Assembly (NCBI GenBank): GCA_030770545.1
Contig: JAUCMP010000026.1
Span: forward strand, 1,220,501-1,284,500
DNA length: 64,000 bases
Source: Macropodus opercularis
Taxonomy: Eukaryota > Chordata > Actinopteri > Anabantiformes > Osphronemidae
Reading direction: 5' to 3'
Below are positions 20,601 through 35,600 of the stretch, piece after piece. Both the position numbers and the translations under genes were made by a program. The first letter of the stretch is position 1; each line of letters begins with the position of its first letter. The notes beneath the pieces are model-generated. The model was given only the letters and a program-made list of their open reading frames with translations, was not told the origin of the DNA and ran no database searches.

Positions 20601-23600
20601 GTTCGTTTCAAAATGACGCAACTGAAAATGAACTGGAATGTTGCCCTATATCTGCTGAATGAGCAAGAAGCAACCGTCCGTCTCCAGATCGTCTCCACTG
20701 CCCCAGCTTAAGTAAAACTAATTACAAATACTGATTTATGGCCTCAATAATCAGTTGAAGTCCCTAAAACGGTCTTAGGCCAAAGAGAAGACTAAGAAAA
20801 GCACAAATACCAGTCATGCATCAGCAGCTTTCAAACTCGTCACATACAGTAGTTCGACTAGAATGAGCCGTGTGTTGTTACAATTTAATAAGAGGGGAAT
20901 GGGCCTAAACCCTACAGAACGGTTCATCACCCACATCTGTCAGCTATCAAACAAACAAGAAATAAAAAGCAGAAGCATTTATCAAGTCAAGACGGAGGAT
21001 TTTCCAGTGGCTGCATCAGTTAGTAGCGTGTGATCCTGCCACACAGCATCAGGCGTGTCGGTCTCCACTATCCACCTGCTTCTATTGTGCAATGCAGACA
21101 TAAGGCGTGTGCGTCTTTATGGCAAATCAAAGGTTTGATTTGCAGTAGGTAATGTAACGTAAAAGTACAACGTGCATAAAAATGAGAATTAGATAAATGA
21201 CCGATTCAAACAAACAAGCTGCAGCCAAGAACAGACTGACGTCCACCTGAGGCTCTTCAACACAGGAAGACGCTTCCATGGGTCGTGGCTACAGGATCTA
21301 ATTCAAACGTCGAGGACGCACATCTTTGGACCGTTGGTGGTTATTGGCTGTGGTCGTGTGCAAGTCGCCGTTTACAGTGTGGTTCATTACAGTAATTACT
21401 GGCTGCAGGATTTGGGGTCAGCTTGCATCGCAGGAGCCAGGGGCCTCTGGATCCTGCAGCTCTGCCGTGATACGAGCATGTGAACAGCCTTAAAGGAAGC
21501 TATTAATAGACAGATAATCACACGGGACACAGTAATCCCTGTACGGAGACACAGAGAGCACAGCTAACAGGCTTGGAGCTGGGTGAGAGACTATCGATGT
21601 GTGAGGGGGAAAGAAACAGAGACTCTGCAGCTGTGTGCACGTAAATGTGTGTGACTGTACTTAAGTGTGCGAGCGTGTGTGCGCGCTGTAGCCCAGAATA
21701 ATCCAGAAAGCCTTCATATGCATCAGCAAGGAACAGCCCTGGAGTAGAAGCCGTACCCATACACACAGAGGCCCAGCCGGGCCCACACACGGCAAGGAGG
21801 TGGTGCCTGTACAACACAACCACACCTGTGGAAAGGACACGACCAATGGACTAAGATGCTGCCAGTTCACAAACTGTCTGCCCAAGATTCACACAACCGA
21901 CGGTAAGTATTAGTTTTATAGGGACAAACTACTACGTTGAACAGACAAAAGTCTTAGACAACAAGGACGAAACCTCTTCCAACGTCTAAACTGCCCTCAT
22001 CATATCACTCAGAGCTTTTACTTTTCCATCCATCTTTATCCCTGAATCCATTTAGTTTACATGTGATCCTCCTGTAATCCAGCTGCCTCCGTGTCCATAG
22101 ATTGAAATGGTTGTGTGCTGATCCACTCTGCTGAGCTCTGTGTATAATCCAGCCATCGTTTGGAGGATTATTATGGCTATATCACAACAGCAACAGTTAG
22201 CAGAAGCCACTGTCCAGTGAGACGCCCGGTTCATCAGCTACTGTGGTAGGAGGATGAGATCCCGCAGCCAATCAGGCCTCTGCTACGTGAAGACGTGGGG
22301 CAGCTGAAACGTTCATGCCTGACTAACCATCTGTCACTTTATGCTTGATTAATGCTGTTTACAATGCTTAACAGACTTAAATGATGAACTGCTCATCTTA
22401 ACGCTAGTTCACTCCTCAGCTTTCCTGACAGGTTGTCCTTAATATTATTACATTATCGACATGAAGATGGGACCCGAGCGACTAAACCACCACTTAACCT
22501 GACCCAGCGCCAGTCTCTGCAGAGAAACACAGAACGTTCTGGGAGCAAGCACCCGTGGAGGATGAGTGCGACACCGGGTCACGTCACTGCTTCTTGAAGC
22601 AAACTGGTCCCATATCAACGCAACTATTCTGAGACGCTTTATGAGTGCGGCCGCGGCCTGTGGAAACACTGATGCTCTGCTCTGGCTTCAGCAGCCTCGG
22701 CCTGGTTTTCTCCTCCCTGCTCGTTCTGTTTCTCGGCTTTGGGCTCCCTTGGCAGAGGAAGAGAGAAGTCGCTGCTGCTTAATTAATGGTGGAAAAAAGC
22801 TTAACGACTCGCAGCGCGTAAGACAGAGCAGTCGGATGGGCTCACCACTGGAACTCCTTTAAGTTGGGATAATTACATAACAGCATCACCCTATCAGGAC
22901 AACAAGGTCAGGAGCTAGCAGGCTGCGCGTACACATGCACTTCTCTGACAAATTAGCTCGTAAATCCGTGGCTACCATGTTTACAGATATTTAGTGACAA
23001 GAGCTTAATTAGAAACCAAAACATGAATTCTTCAGGAGATGCAAACAAGGAAAAGCTCGGATTACATCATTACTGCAGTCACCAAACATTACTAATAAGA
23101 ACGCACGCGCTACAAGGAGCCGTTGGGATGCACACAGCAAAACAGTCAGTGGACAAACAGCAAAAAGCGTATTTAAGACAAAATGCTTAAAGACTGGGCT
23201 GAGATCTGTGGAGGCTGAGGACGTCCATGTTTCTGCAGGTTACAGGTTTCTGCTGCAGAGTCATGCATGTGGGTGACGGCTCAAATGTTTCCGTGTGGTT
23301 ATTCAACAGCCTCTGGATCTACTAAGTGGCTCCATGATGCCGAGAGTTTAACACAGCAGGACAAAGCAACCTTCACTGACAAATCCAGGTCTGGATCCAG
23401 GAGGCCAGAAGTGCAAACACACTACATTTGACTTCTGTCCAAATGTTTTATGTATTTCTTTTTATTTTCTACAAATGATGCATTCAAGTGCAAGATCAAG
23501 TTAAAGTTGTGTAGTCAGCGGGTGACAGAAAACGACTGGCTCAATGGAAAGTAGTCCACTATTCTTAGATGATACTGTTCTGTGCACAGAACGTGCTGCA

Positions 23601-26600
23601 GAGATTTCAGTGGAAACGCACGACTAGGAAGGACAGCGTTGCAAGGTGTAAGATGACCAGACGCTGCACTCTTTAAGAACAGTCCACACACACTCAGTGT
23701 CAGCGGGAAAGCCCCTCGACTCTAAAAGCAGCGGGTATGTGGGCGAGTTACAGTACGGACGGAGAGAGAGCGGTAACAGCTCCAGCAGATGGACAGAAGG
23801 TGACTGGACCCGGTCCTGAAGGTCAGTTTGTAGCATATCAGGTGCCGGCTACGATGATATGATGCATGTACACACGGCTCCTCTACAACCAGCTGCTATA
23901 AAGTGTATAAACAGTGGAGTGGGCCTGGAAATTAGTGGAATAATCAGCCAGACACGCAGAGCTACCGTCAGAAATGTCAAGTCACAGAGTGTGACCTTTG
24001 TTCGCCTCCCTGGAGACTGGCGGCTTCTAATTAACCTTATTTACCCAGCGAAAGGAGCCGCGTTCCAGTTGCACCCAGAGGAAACCAGCAGGTTCCTGCT
24101 GCTGGGACACTCAGGTGTTCTGAGACTGACTGGAATTTAACTAGCAACGTACAACTTACTGCAAATATAAATGCAGCCTGCACACAAAGACGGCCTGTGG
24201 GTTCTCTTTAGAGTCTTCAGCCCGTGCGAACTGTGGTTTCAGTTTTGCTTTTGGAAGCGTTAGCGCAACATTATCTGCAAATAACTATAGTAAACAAAGA
24301 AACGGACGTAGCGAACAGAGAACACAGCTGTGTGTCATGTTTCCTGTGGGGGTTAACAGTTTCACTCCCACTGAGGTTAAACATTGCATAAACGATTAGT
24401 GTGAAGACAGTAAAAACAGACACCGTGTGAACATCTGCTCTGCTTCAGTCCCCAAAGCAGGGAGACACGCAGAGCACAGAAGCTTTAAACGGTGCGAGAC
24501 ATACCCTGCGTTAGTTTGAACTTTGATCTTAAAGTCTAAAACGTCTACACATCACCATCCTTTCACATTATGAAACAAGCCAATTTCAGTGTGGACGTAA
24601 GACTAAATCAGAAACAATAAAAGAACCAAGACACCGCGCTACACATGCATGTAAAGGACCTCTAGCGGAAATATACATTCATGACCCGGATTCAAGCTCC
24701 CTGTGCTCATATCTCCACGCTCTCATATAAGCAGCCCTGCAAGGCGCCGGCGTGCTGTCAATCATTAACGCTCGGCGCCGACCTGGACAAAGTTTGCTCC
24801 GCCGCAGCAGATGGCAGGAACATGGAGGCCGTGCTCACTTTCACTCCGGTGTTTAGATGGCAGGGCGTCGCAGGTACAGAGCGTCTGACACAAAGTAGGA
24901 GACATTAGGAGGTCAGGGACAAAAAACAGACTTTATGTAAAGGCTGAAAGTCTGCTTATCAAAAAAGACACAGGTTCAGTAGCGGCGCTTCCTCGAATAG
25001 AGATTTCACTCTGATATCTAACCGCTGAACTCGCATCCACGTGTGCATATTAAAAGCTGCTCTCTGGCGGAGCAGCAGGAGGAGGAGGGCAGGTCTGGGG
25101 CTAAATACACAAAGACAGCGTTCAGGAGTCCAGGTGAGTGGGCTGGGCCGCTCACATAGCAGGAATTCCTCCTGATGGGAGCACCACGGCCCTGAATACA
25201 ACAGAAGGCACCTTAGTCAACCTGGCGGGTTGCTCTAGGACTGGCTATCAACTTAGACGACAATGCAGGTGTCAGTGGCCCTGATTACTAAAAATGTCAG
25301 ACTGCATCTCTAGCTATAATAATTTATAAAGAAGCACATGGTCCTGCAATAAATGCTTTGTCTGTTATAGGAAAACTTCTTAGTCGCTGACTTGTCCTAC
25401 TGTTTGCTTTGTGCTTAGACAGTTACTCAGACACACAAAATGAATGTCATTCACAGGGAGTGTAGTCCAGGCGTCTCACAGAAAGACAAGGCCCTCCTTG
25501 AGTGTCATCGCCTGACAGCTGAGGTGGGGAACACCGCGAACGCCTCCACTGGCTGGAAGACGCTGGACTAACAAAACGGGAACCGGCGTCAGGGACGATC
25601 CAACACATACTGGCAGGAACAACCAAACAGCTGCCACTGTGTAGAGGAACACTGGCAGAGTCTGGGCTGGTCGCTCCCACGTCCAGACGGCAGCCTACTC
25701 AAAAAGACAACAAAGGTAAAGATCCCGGACGTCCAGGTCCAGACGGACGGGAAGGTGCTGGCTAACCAGTCAGACGTTGTGGCGGTGGGCGAAAAGCTGA
25801 GGAAGACCGTGATGATGGATGTGCAACATTCTTCCACATCGAGTCACAAAGATAAAACGAAGTCATTCCACCAGTGAACTTTCCACTCTTCTCTCAGCCA
25901 GTAGAAACACTTCTTCTGTTACCGTCCCAGTCCATTTTAAGTCGCGCCTCAGACACATGACGAGCTGGGCCGGCTGGTAGCAGCGACAGCCCTGACAGCA
26001 GCAGCTAACTTTAAGACTCCACGCTCCCCCACAACCCTCGCACATTAACACCGTCACTCACTTAATCAGGTTTCCGCTCCTTGTTAGACACCAGCAGTCA
26101 TGAACGTCACGTTTCGGCCAAACATGTGCACCACAGACGTTTATCGGAACAACACTCCTCTTGACTTGTTTGTAGCAAGTAGGGCTGGAAAAATGTAAAG
26201 AGACACCTCGTGGGTCAGGTTTCCCCTGAGGGGAGAACGTGGAGGGAGGGAGGCTGAGGCGGCGTGTCAGTGGGCTCCATTGGCCAAACAGAGACCGGAG
26301 GAAGCCGCAGAGAGCCAGGGGCGGGCTGTGCAGCATTGTGCATCTCCCGCTTTCTATTTTTTGCTTCTCTCTTTTTTTAAACACACGGGGAGGTCGGAGA
26401 CAGATCAGTCCTCCTACATGAGGTGGATCAGCGCCCGAGATGTGAAAGGAAACCAATTCAGGCGGAAAATGCCGACACCACCTTCAACCGCAGGAGCATT
26501 TGGCCCACACCAGACCGAGCTGCTGTGGAAATCAGATATGTGCTCCAACAGGCCGCGCTTGTCACGTTTTCCTCATATATGCCACAGCATCTGTGATGGG

Positions 26601-29600
26601 AGGGGGCTGATCCACAGACGTCAGCGTGGCAGTAGGGGGAACATCTCCAGGAGAGCCGCGAGAAAAACACTCAATCACAACAGCAGAGCGAGGAGGAGGA
26701 TGAAAGGAAGCCTGATTTTATTCACAAGTCCTTCTCCGCTCCTCACGTGGACGCTGACTTCACATTCACCCTGGTTCTGGTGCCGTTTATCACCCAGAGA
26801 CAGAGGCAAGAATAAAAACTGGGCCTGGTAGTAATTTCTCTTTTCTTTCTGTGAACAAATACCAGAAAACTGTTGTTACTTAAAATGTCCTGCTTGGGGA
26901 AAAACAAAGCGACGCTTGACTTGAGCAGGGTGGTTGTTTCCTAGAGTAATTCATGCTTTTACAATATTCTTATTGTAATAATAAAGCAGCACTTAAACTG
27001 GAAGGACAATCAGGCTAATGAGAGGTTTGCATATTTATGAGGGGCAACAGCTGTTCTGACATCTGAGGGTTGGATCATAGTAACAAGTTTGAACCTCAGT
27101 AAAGCTACATGAAAGACATTTTACAGTCTTCCTGTAACTGGAAACGATTCCTCCAGGGAAGTGTAGGATTGATTCTCACATTGGAGTGTGTGCCTAGATC
27201 TTATGTTGCTTCTAATATCATAACATCATGATATGTAACTTGAAACATTTCAATGCCAATATTCACATGACAAAAGGAGAATAAAAGAAAGATGGGACGG
27301 ACGCATGTCCTTCCCCTCCTTTCCTTCCTCTGCCAGAGAACATTAAAGGACTCTTAATCCTTCCTCCAGGTTTCCCGCCAGACTCATCACCACCTCTCGC
27401 TCATGTTTGCATTCCTGCCTCGTTCAAGTAAGCGAACGTCCCATCACTTAATGAAGCCTCCACTACGTAGCCAGTAAACGAGATTAGAAGATGCTGCTTC
27501 TATATTTGACACTACAGCAGTAGCTGCTCACACCGTGTTACAGAACGGTTCTGCCATTGTTTTCGGCTTTTATAAATATTTATAACTCAAAGAAAACTTT
27601 TCAATTTACATGTGCACAAGTACAGCCGCACAAAGCCCTGGAGGTCTACAGGCATCTTCTGCCGGCGTCCATGTTTTGTTTTCCTTCACATACGTTCCCG
27701 ACCGGGAGCTGTGTAGTACAACGTCGGCGCTGCGCTGAGGAATTAGAGCCTTGCTAAAGGGCAGCCTGCCAGGAGGTGTTGAGGAAGGTGTGAGGAGCTT
27801 CAACTTGATTTAGATTTGTTCTAGTCATCAAGGAAACACAATCTGCAAACTTCCCTCCTAGTACGACTATGGAAGAAAAGCATTTACTCCGACAAGCAAC
27901 TATGCATCACATAATTCATTTTTAAACGTTATAAAAATATTATTTTCTTTGTGCTTTTTCCAAACCTTCTTAATTACACAAAATTGACATAAATGAGATC
28001 TGATCACTGACAGAAATCTGCACCAAAGAGTAGAATCCACTGCCACAGGTTTTTATCTGTTCTATCAGGGTGTGGCTTTGTCACATCAACTGCATCTACT
28101 GTGGGAATTCCTGAGGGTGTGTGTCATGCGAGCTGCACAGGGATCCCCTTAAGGAACTGCACCCTCCTGGTCTTCCTCTGAACGTCTGGGAATGAGCTGC
28201 ACTCCCAACGATGGGATTTATGTAATCCGCCGTGCCTCACCAAGACCCTGCTTGTCATTTCCAGCTCGAGTCTGACCTGTGACGGTGACTAACCCACAAG
28301 CAAGAGGAGGAGGAAAGAAACAAGCGATTGGAGCTCGTTGATGTGTGCTAAACAGACAGCACCAAGGGAAACAGCCGTCCGTATATGTACACCCACTGCT
28401 GCTGCCATGTCCACGAACATGTGTACCTCGAGGCGGAAGGTAAGCACCAAGAGATTATGGAAATAAAGCAAAGCAGCCTTCTCCATCAGAAATGTTAATT
28501 ATGCAGCCAACAACAGAGAAATCAATGACACTGTCCTACAGGTGTTTAACAATAAACAGATGAGAGAACTGTTACGTTTTGCTTCTGAAGTGTCCTCAAA
28601 CGAAAAGACACCAATACTATGACGTTCTATAAAAAAAAAACAAACCACAAACAGCAGGAGAACAGGAACGTTGACTTGCAAAGCACATGTGTCTAAACGA
28701 AGTCAAAAATGTAAAGCAACGATAAATGTACAAAATACAATGATGCACAACGCACACCTACAGAAACCAGAGGAACAGAAATCTATACATCCCTGATCAG
28801 TGCTGGTGAATGTGTTCAGAAAGGCTGAGCCTCAGGCCAGTAAACAAAACGCAGGCCTGCCTGACACACATCCTCCCGTCAGTTATATAACGCTGACAGA
28901 TTAGAGACGGAAGACCGTCGGGAAGAGAGACGACGAGGACTCTGCGTGGTCAACCTGACGCCTGTGCTGCGTCCGTCTGAGCTGAATCCATTTGTGAAGT
29001 TCATTTTACGGGTTGGAGATCTGACACAGGGCTTTGACGCTCTTCACAGAGAGTCTACTGTTTATCTAGGACTTAAAGTTCACAACAGACAAGTGGAAAA
29101 GACAAACTTAATCCTTGTTCTTCCACTTGGTTTACGTGGACATATATGGGAGCACAGGGAGGCCCGGAGGTCGGAGTAGACGTCTTATGACTGGAGGGAA
29201 GGTTTCCTGATCTGGGCTGTGGTATGTTTGCATCTCAGGAGCAGAGATGAAGCTGCTTCTCCAAGCGCATATGTTCTTCTTCTTCTTAGTTTTCAATCAA
29301 TGCTATGTGATGCTATACTTGCTCGTACAAGACAACAGAATAAACTATTCTAAACTATTTCCATCATGTTAACCCATACTCAGAACCAACCCAGCCCAAG
29401 CAAACAACATGACCTGACCAGGCATGTCTTCCAAACATCTGTGCTCGCTCTGCGTTTAAAGCTGACGGATTAGTGCCAGGGATGCAACAAACAAACGTCT
29501 CTATACAACATATAAAAGACGTAAACAGGTTCATACAGCAGCTTAGTTACACCTCACCGCACAGGCGGAACATGGCCGTCCACACAATGTACGATATGTC

Positions 29601-32600
29601 TCTGCAGAAACATAATACGGTAGAGAAGCGGCAGACGGGGAATAACACCTAGCAGTTAAATCTGCTGTGGGCCCAGCTTCTAATTCAGGACCACCTGACT
29701 TTGTTGTAAGCGAAACGCCTCCTGAAGCTACTGTGCCGGGCTAAAAGCAGAGCTCCAGTCGACACAGCGATTGCGCTGGGGAGGTGAGAAATGTGTGGAG
29801 CCGCGTGAATGTGAAGGCAGCATGTGAAACCGAAGCAGGACCGTGCAGAGAGGCCGTTCGGTACTGCTCAGCCTCAGATAAATACAGCAAGACTATAAAA
29901 ACAAACTACAACAATGGTGTAAAGTACAATCTGCATGTTGCCACTGCACAGCAGAGCGACTGACCGATTATGAGTGAGCTGGGAGGACTACTGTGTTTAT
30001 TGAAGTTCTAGAGGGGATATCCTGTGGGAACCGGACTCAACGGCCGGTACGTTACCCAGAGACCATGCTCAAGTTAGTCACTTCACATTAGTTTCTGTCA
30101 GAGCTTTCTGGTGTCACTATTACTGTTACAATTAATCAAAAATGAGAATGGGGGGCACGTTTGTGAGTGTGTAGTCCCTGCGTTGGGAGATGGCTACTAA
30201 CTGTGACGCTGGACAGTATATTACCCTGTAGCAGGGGAGTGGTTCAAAGAACAGCACTCAGACATTCAGCAGAGTCTGCCACAAAGACAGGAAGAAAGAA
30301 TTACCTGAACACTGTAAACATGTTTTTACAGTCAAAGTCAAAATCAAAAGAACCAAATGTATTATTATCTTTTTCAATAACAGAAGCGTTTGTGACGAAC
30401 AGTTTAATACGTCCTTTGGTCATTTTCAGAAGAGGGAAATGAGACATTCTGCTTTCGAGGGAGTGAGCTCTGACTTTCTTGGAAACAGGTCAAATACGTC
30501 TAAATTTTACTCTTTACCAAACAGTGTGCATGTCTGTGTTGTGCTTGCGTACAACACTGAAGCTTCTGATGATGGTGGACGTCAGCTGTTGTGTTTACAT
30601 ATGAACACACACACGCGTTTGTGCCATTTGAACACAAACACAGGGAGGGAAAAGGGTTCTCCTCCCGTTCCGAAGGGAAGACCTGCCCCAAGAGACGGCA
30701 GGATGTGGTTTCACATTCAACTTTGACAAGTAGTGGATCTGTCTGGTTTCTGTCTGGCAGCATTCCTGCTTTCACCAGCAAAACACATCACAACACAGCT
30801 TCAGGTGCACATGTGAAATATGAGGGTGTGTCTCAATGTGTGTCTAGCTGCATAACACACGTAACCTAATTCACCTTGACCTGGATTGTGATCTGCCAAG
30901 TGGTATTACTTGTGGCACTAGTACGCTTCACTGCGTAGCGCTCTCATCCAAAAAGGCAAGAATGGACAGCAGCTGATGCCTTCACTGCTCCTTTATGTGA
31001 ACACACCACAAACACATGCATCACACAAAAGGCTGAGACAATGTGAAAACTCAAGTCAAACTAGAAAAAGCATTTCCATAAGAACATGCACTGTGAATGC
31101 TTTATGCTGAATGTATTCCCAATAACTGCTGACTGTAGCTCGAGATTTTAAAAAGTTCTTAAAAGTAGTTCAAGAAAAATAGAAGTGGATAGAATAGGCT
31201 TGTACAGGTCCAGAACAAGTTAAAAGTCTTAAATTTCAAAATAAAGCATAATGAAAAAATATTAAGTAAGTATTAATAATTCAACAATTTAATAAAAGTA
31301 TAGATAACCCCTAAAGATATGTTGATTGAATTTTGCAAGACTTTCCTGACATTGCTGAAGCTTTACAAGCTTTGTTACAACAAGCAGAACATCCAGATTC
31401 AATGTGCTCGTAACAAACATCAGTCTGAAGACAGTTGCATCGGCTGGGGTTCGAACCGAGGTCTCCCGCTTTGCAGTGCAGCAGATCAACCGCTCGGCCA
31501 ACTGAATAGCTGAATCGGCCGCGCCCGAAGGTGTATTAGACCCTCAGCTTGGTAACAAACATCAGTCTAAAAACAGTTGTCTTGACCGGGGATTGAACTC
31601 GTGGCCTCTGACTCTGGAGCTCACCGCACTATCCACTAGGCCACTGGACTGCTTGAAATACCAGTTCGCGAAGGTCTATAAGAAGCTGACAGCAGCAGCA
31701 GCTGTGGCTATGAAACGATAGAAACGAAGCCCGCTAAACGGGTTCGTAGCGGCGAAACCGTAACAGTAATCACAACAACCACCACATCAAATGAAAGCAG
31801 AGACTTTAATCTACAACCTGTGTGAGTTTTATGTCGAAAGGCTGACAATTGTTGAATTTATAGCGAGTTCAAAACGTTCAGATGTGTCTTTTCTGTCTCG
31901 CGAGCCAGGCGAATTAATGGCGGCCGCTACGAGACAAATACGGCGAAATGTGTCGGTCTTTCGAGTTTGTCATGTGCCCAGTTAGCAAGTAGACAAGTGT
32001 GTCTACATCTGAGTGAAAGAATCTTTTAAAAAGAGCGAAAATTGCGGCCGTAGCGACATTTTACAAGTGACAGTTTCAAGCTTGTGGCAAAAAAGACGAT
32101 GAAAACGAAGCCCGCTAAACGGGTTCGTAGCGGCGAAACCGTAACAGTAATCACAAAGACCACCACATCAAATGAAAGCCAATACTTTAATCTATAACCT
32201 GTGTGAGTTTCGTGTCGAAAGACTGACAATTGTTGAATTTATATCGAGTTCAAAACGATCAGATCTGCTCGCGAATCAGGCAAATTAATGACGCAAAAGC
32301 GGCCGCTGCCGCTGCTACGAGACAAATACGGCGAAATGTGTCGGTCGTTCGGTTTTGCCATGTGCCCAGTTAGCAAGTAGACAAGTGTGTCTACATCTGA
32401 GTGAAAGAATCTTTTAAAAAGAGCGAAAATTGCGGCCGTGGCGACAATTTACAAGTGAACGTTTATACACCTATAATGCAATTCTTAGGAACAACCAGAG
32501 GACGGCGCTGTAAGTACAAGAAGCTTTCAAAGCATTGTTACAACAAGCAAAACATAGATGCCTTGAGCGGGATTTGAACAGGGGTCTCCTGCGGGTGAGT

Positions 32601-35600
32601 CCAGTTGCCCTAAACAGATTCCTATTCATTTTCAATGGGGCAAAAATAGTGAAAATAGCTTAATATTTCAAAAAGTATAAAATATATCGAAAAGTTGTAT
32701 AGAAGCAGTCGATTCCTAGAATAGCTGCACATTTTGATATTTGAATGGTTCCTATAGCTCAAATAGTGCAAGTAGAGTTAGATGCCAAAAAACGGATGGA
32801 ATAATAAATATAATAACTAGAAAAAGCATTTCCATAAGAAAATGCACTGTGAATGCTTTATGCTGAATGTATTCCCAATAACTGCTGACTGTAGCTCGAG
32901 AGTTTAAAACGTTCTTAAAAGTAGTTTAAGAAAAATAGAAGTGGATAGAATAGGCTTGTACAGGTCCAGAACAAGTTAAAAGTCTTACATTTCAAAATAA
33001 AGCATAATGAAAAAATATTAAGTAAGTATTAATAATTCAATAATTTAATAAAACACAGGTGAGTTGATCTACACAGTAAAAGAATAGATAACCCCTAAGA
33101 TTTGTTGATTGAATTTTGCAAGGTTTTCCTGACATTGCTGAAGCTTTAAAAGCTTTGTTACAACAAGCAGAAGATCCAGATTCAATGTGCTGGTAACAAA
33201 CATCAGTATGAAGACAGTTGCCTGGACTGGGGTTCGAACCGGGATCTCCCGCTTCGCAGCGCAGCAGATTAACCGCTTGGCCATTTAAACAGCTGAAATT
33301 GGCCGCGTCCGAAGGTGTATTAGACCCTCAGCTTGGTAACAAACATCAGTCTAAAATTAGTTGACTCGACCGGGGATTGAACCCGTGGCCTCTGGGTCCG
33401 GTGCTCATCGCACTATCCACTGGGCTACTGGGCTGCTTGAAATGTCTGTTCGCAAAGGTCTATAAGAGGCTGACAACAGCAGCCGCTGCGGCTACGAAAC
33501 GATAGAAACGAAGCCCGCTAAACGGGTTCGTAGCGGCGAAACCGTAACAGTAATCACGACAACCACCATATCAAATGAAAGCCGAGAGTTTAATCTACAA
33601 CCTGTGTGAGTGTCATGTCGAAAGACTGACAATTGTTGAATTACAGCGAGTTCAAAACGATCAATCTGCCTGCTAATCAGGCGGGCAGACGACGCAGAGG
33701 CGGCCGCTACGAGACAAATACGGCGAAATTTGTCGGTCTTTCGGTTTTGCCATGTGCCCAGTTAGCAAGTAGACAAGTGTGTCTACATCTGAGTGAAAGA
33801 ATCGTTTGAAAACAGCGAAAATTGCGGCCGTGGCGACAATTTACAAGTGAACGTTTTAAGCTTGTGACAAAAAGACGATTAAAACAAAGCCCGCTAAACG
33901 GGTCCGTTGCGGCGAAACCGTAACAGTAATCACAAAAAATCACCACCACATCAAATTAGAGCCAAGACTTATATCTACAACCTGTGTGAGTTTCATGTCG
34001 GAAGATTGACAATTGTTGAATTTACAGCTAGTTCAAAACGCTCAAATCTGTACTTTAATTAAATGTACTTCGTTCTACAACCTGAGTGAGTTTCATGTCG
34101 GAAAACTCACAATTGTTGAATCGTCAGCGATTCCAAACCGCTGTAACTGTCAACATACACTGTTTAAGGCATCAAAGCTTGGAAGCAGAACATAGATGCC
34201 TTGAGCGGGATTTGAACTGGGGTCTCTTGCGGGAGTGTCCAGTTGCCCTATACAGCTTCCCATTCATTTTCAATGGGGAAAAAAAAGTGAAAATAGCTTA
34301 ATATTTCAAAAAGTATAAAAGATATCAAAAAGTTGTATAGAAGCACTCGATTCCCGGAAAAGCTGCACATTTTAATATTTGAATGGTTCCAATAGCTCAA
34401 ACGGTGCGGCACTAGTTAGATGCCAAAAAACGTACGGAAGAACTATAATAATAAACTAGAAAAAGCATTTCCATAAGAAAATGCACTGTGAATGCTTTAT
34501 GCTGAATGTATTCCCAATAACTGCTGACTGCAGCTCGAGACTTTAAAACGTTCTTAAAAGTAGCTTAAGAAAAATAGAAGTGGATAGAATAGGGTTGTAC
34601 AGGTCCAGAAGAAGTTAAAAGTCTTAAATTTCAAAATAAAGCATAATGAAAAAATATTAAGTAAGTATTAATAATTCAATAATTGAATAAAACACAGGTG
34701 AGTTGATCTACACAGTAAAAGTATAGATAACCCCTAAGATATGTTGATTGAATTTTGCAAGACTTTCCTGACATTGCTGAAGCTTTAAAAGCTTTGTTAC
34801 AACAAGCAGAACATCCAGATTCAATGTGCTGGTAACAAACATCAATCTGAAGACAGTTGCCTGGACCGGGGTTTGAACCGGGATCTCCCGCTTCGCAGTG
34901 CAGCAGATTAACCGCTCAGCTATCTGAGCAGCTGAAATTGGCCGCGCCCGAAGGTGTATTAGACCCTCAGCTTGGTAACAGACATCAGTCTAAAAATGGT
35001 TGACTCGACCGGGGATTGAACCTGTGGCCTCTGACTCCGTAGCTCACCGCACTATCCACTAGGCCACTGGGCTGCTTATAGTATCAGCTCGCGAAGGTCT
35101 ATAAGAGGCTGACAGCAGCAGCAGCTGCGACTATGAAACGATAGAAACGAAGCCCGCTAAACGGGTTCGTAGCGGCGAAACCGTAACAGTAATCACAAAG
35201 ACCACCACATCAAATGAAAGCCAAGACTTTAATCTATAACCTGTGTGAGTTTCGTGTCGAAAGACTGACAATTGTTGAATTTATATCGAGTTCAAAACGA
35301 TCCGATCTGCTCGCGAATCAGGCAAATTAATGACGCAAAAGCGGCCGCTGCCGCTGCTACGAGACAAATACGGCGAAATTTGTCGGTCGGTCGGTTTTGC
35401 CATGTGCCCAGTTAGCAAGTAGACAAGTGTGTCTACATCTGAGTGAAAGAATCTTTTAAAAAGAGCGAAAATTGCGGCCGTGGCGACAATTTACAAGTGA
35501 ACGTTTATAGAGAAACCGCGGTTTAAATGTACTTCATTCTACAACCTGAGTGAGTTTCATGTCTGAAAACTCACAATTGTTGAATCGTCAGCGAATTCAA

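Larger units (their letters stand above)
31061..32816. repeat. Tandem array unit 1 (about 1.76 kb)
   Basis: The unit starts CTAGAAAAAGCATTTCCATA and ends in GATGCCAAAAAACGGATGG followed by an AT-rich tail. It contains tRNA-like segments at 31435-31512, 31578-31655 and 32556-32627 (all minus strand). It also holds two copies of a block of about 375 bp that opens with GCCCGCTAAACGGGTTCGTA (at about 31728 and 32109). Unit 2 follows immediately. Confidence 0.85.
32817..34455. repeat. Tandem array unit 2 (about 1.64 kb)
   Basis: Same order of parts as unit 1. The opening is near-identical, followed by tRNA-like segments at 33215-33292, 33363-33440 and 34196-34256. There are two copies of the block of about 375 bp (near 33512 and 33889; the second has diverged, with TCCGTTGCGG for TTCGTAGCGG). 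Divergence between units is scattered, so the array is not freshly amplified. Confidence 0.85.

Noticed and set aside
26280..26831. A 183-aa plus-strand frame in the long ppp2r5e intron
   Set aside because: No domain, splice context or codon pattern supports it, and it is overlapped by other random frames on both strands.
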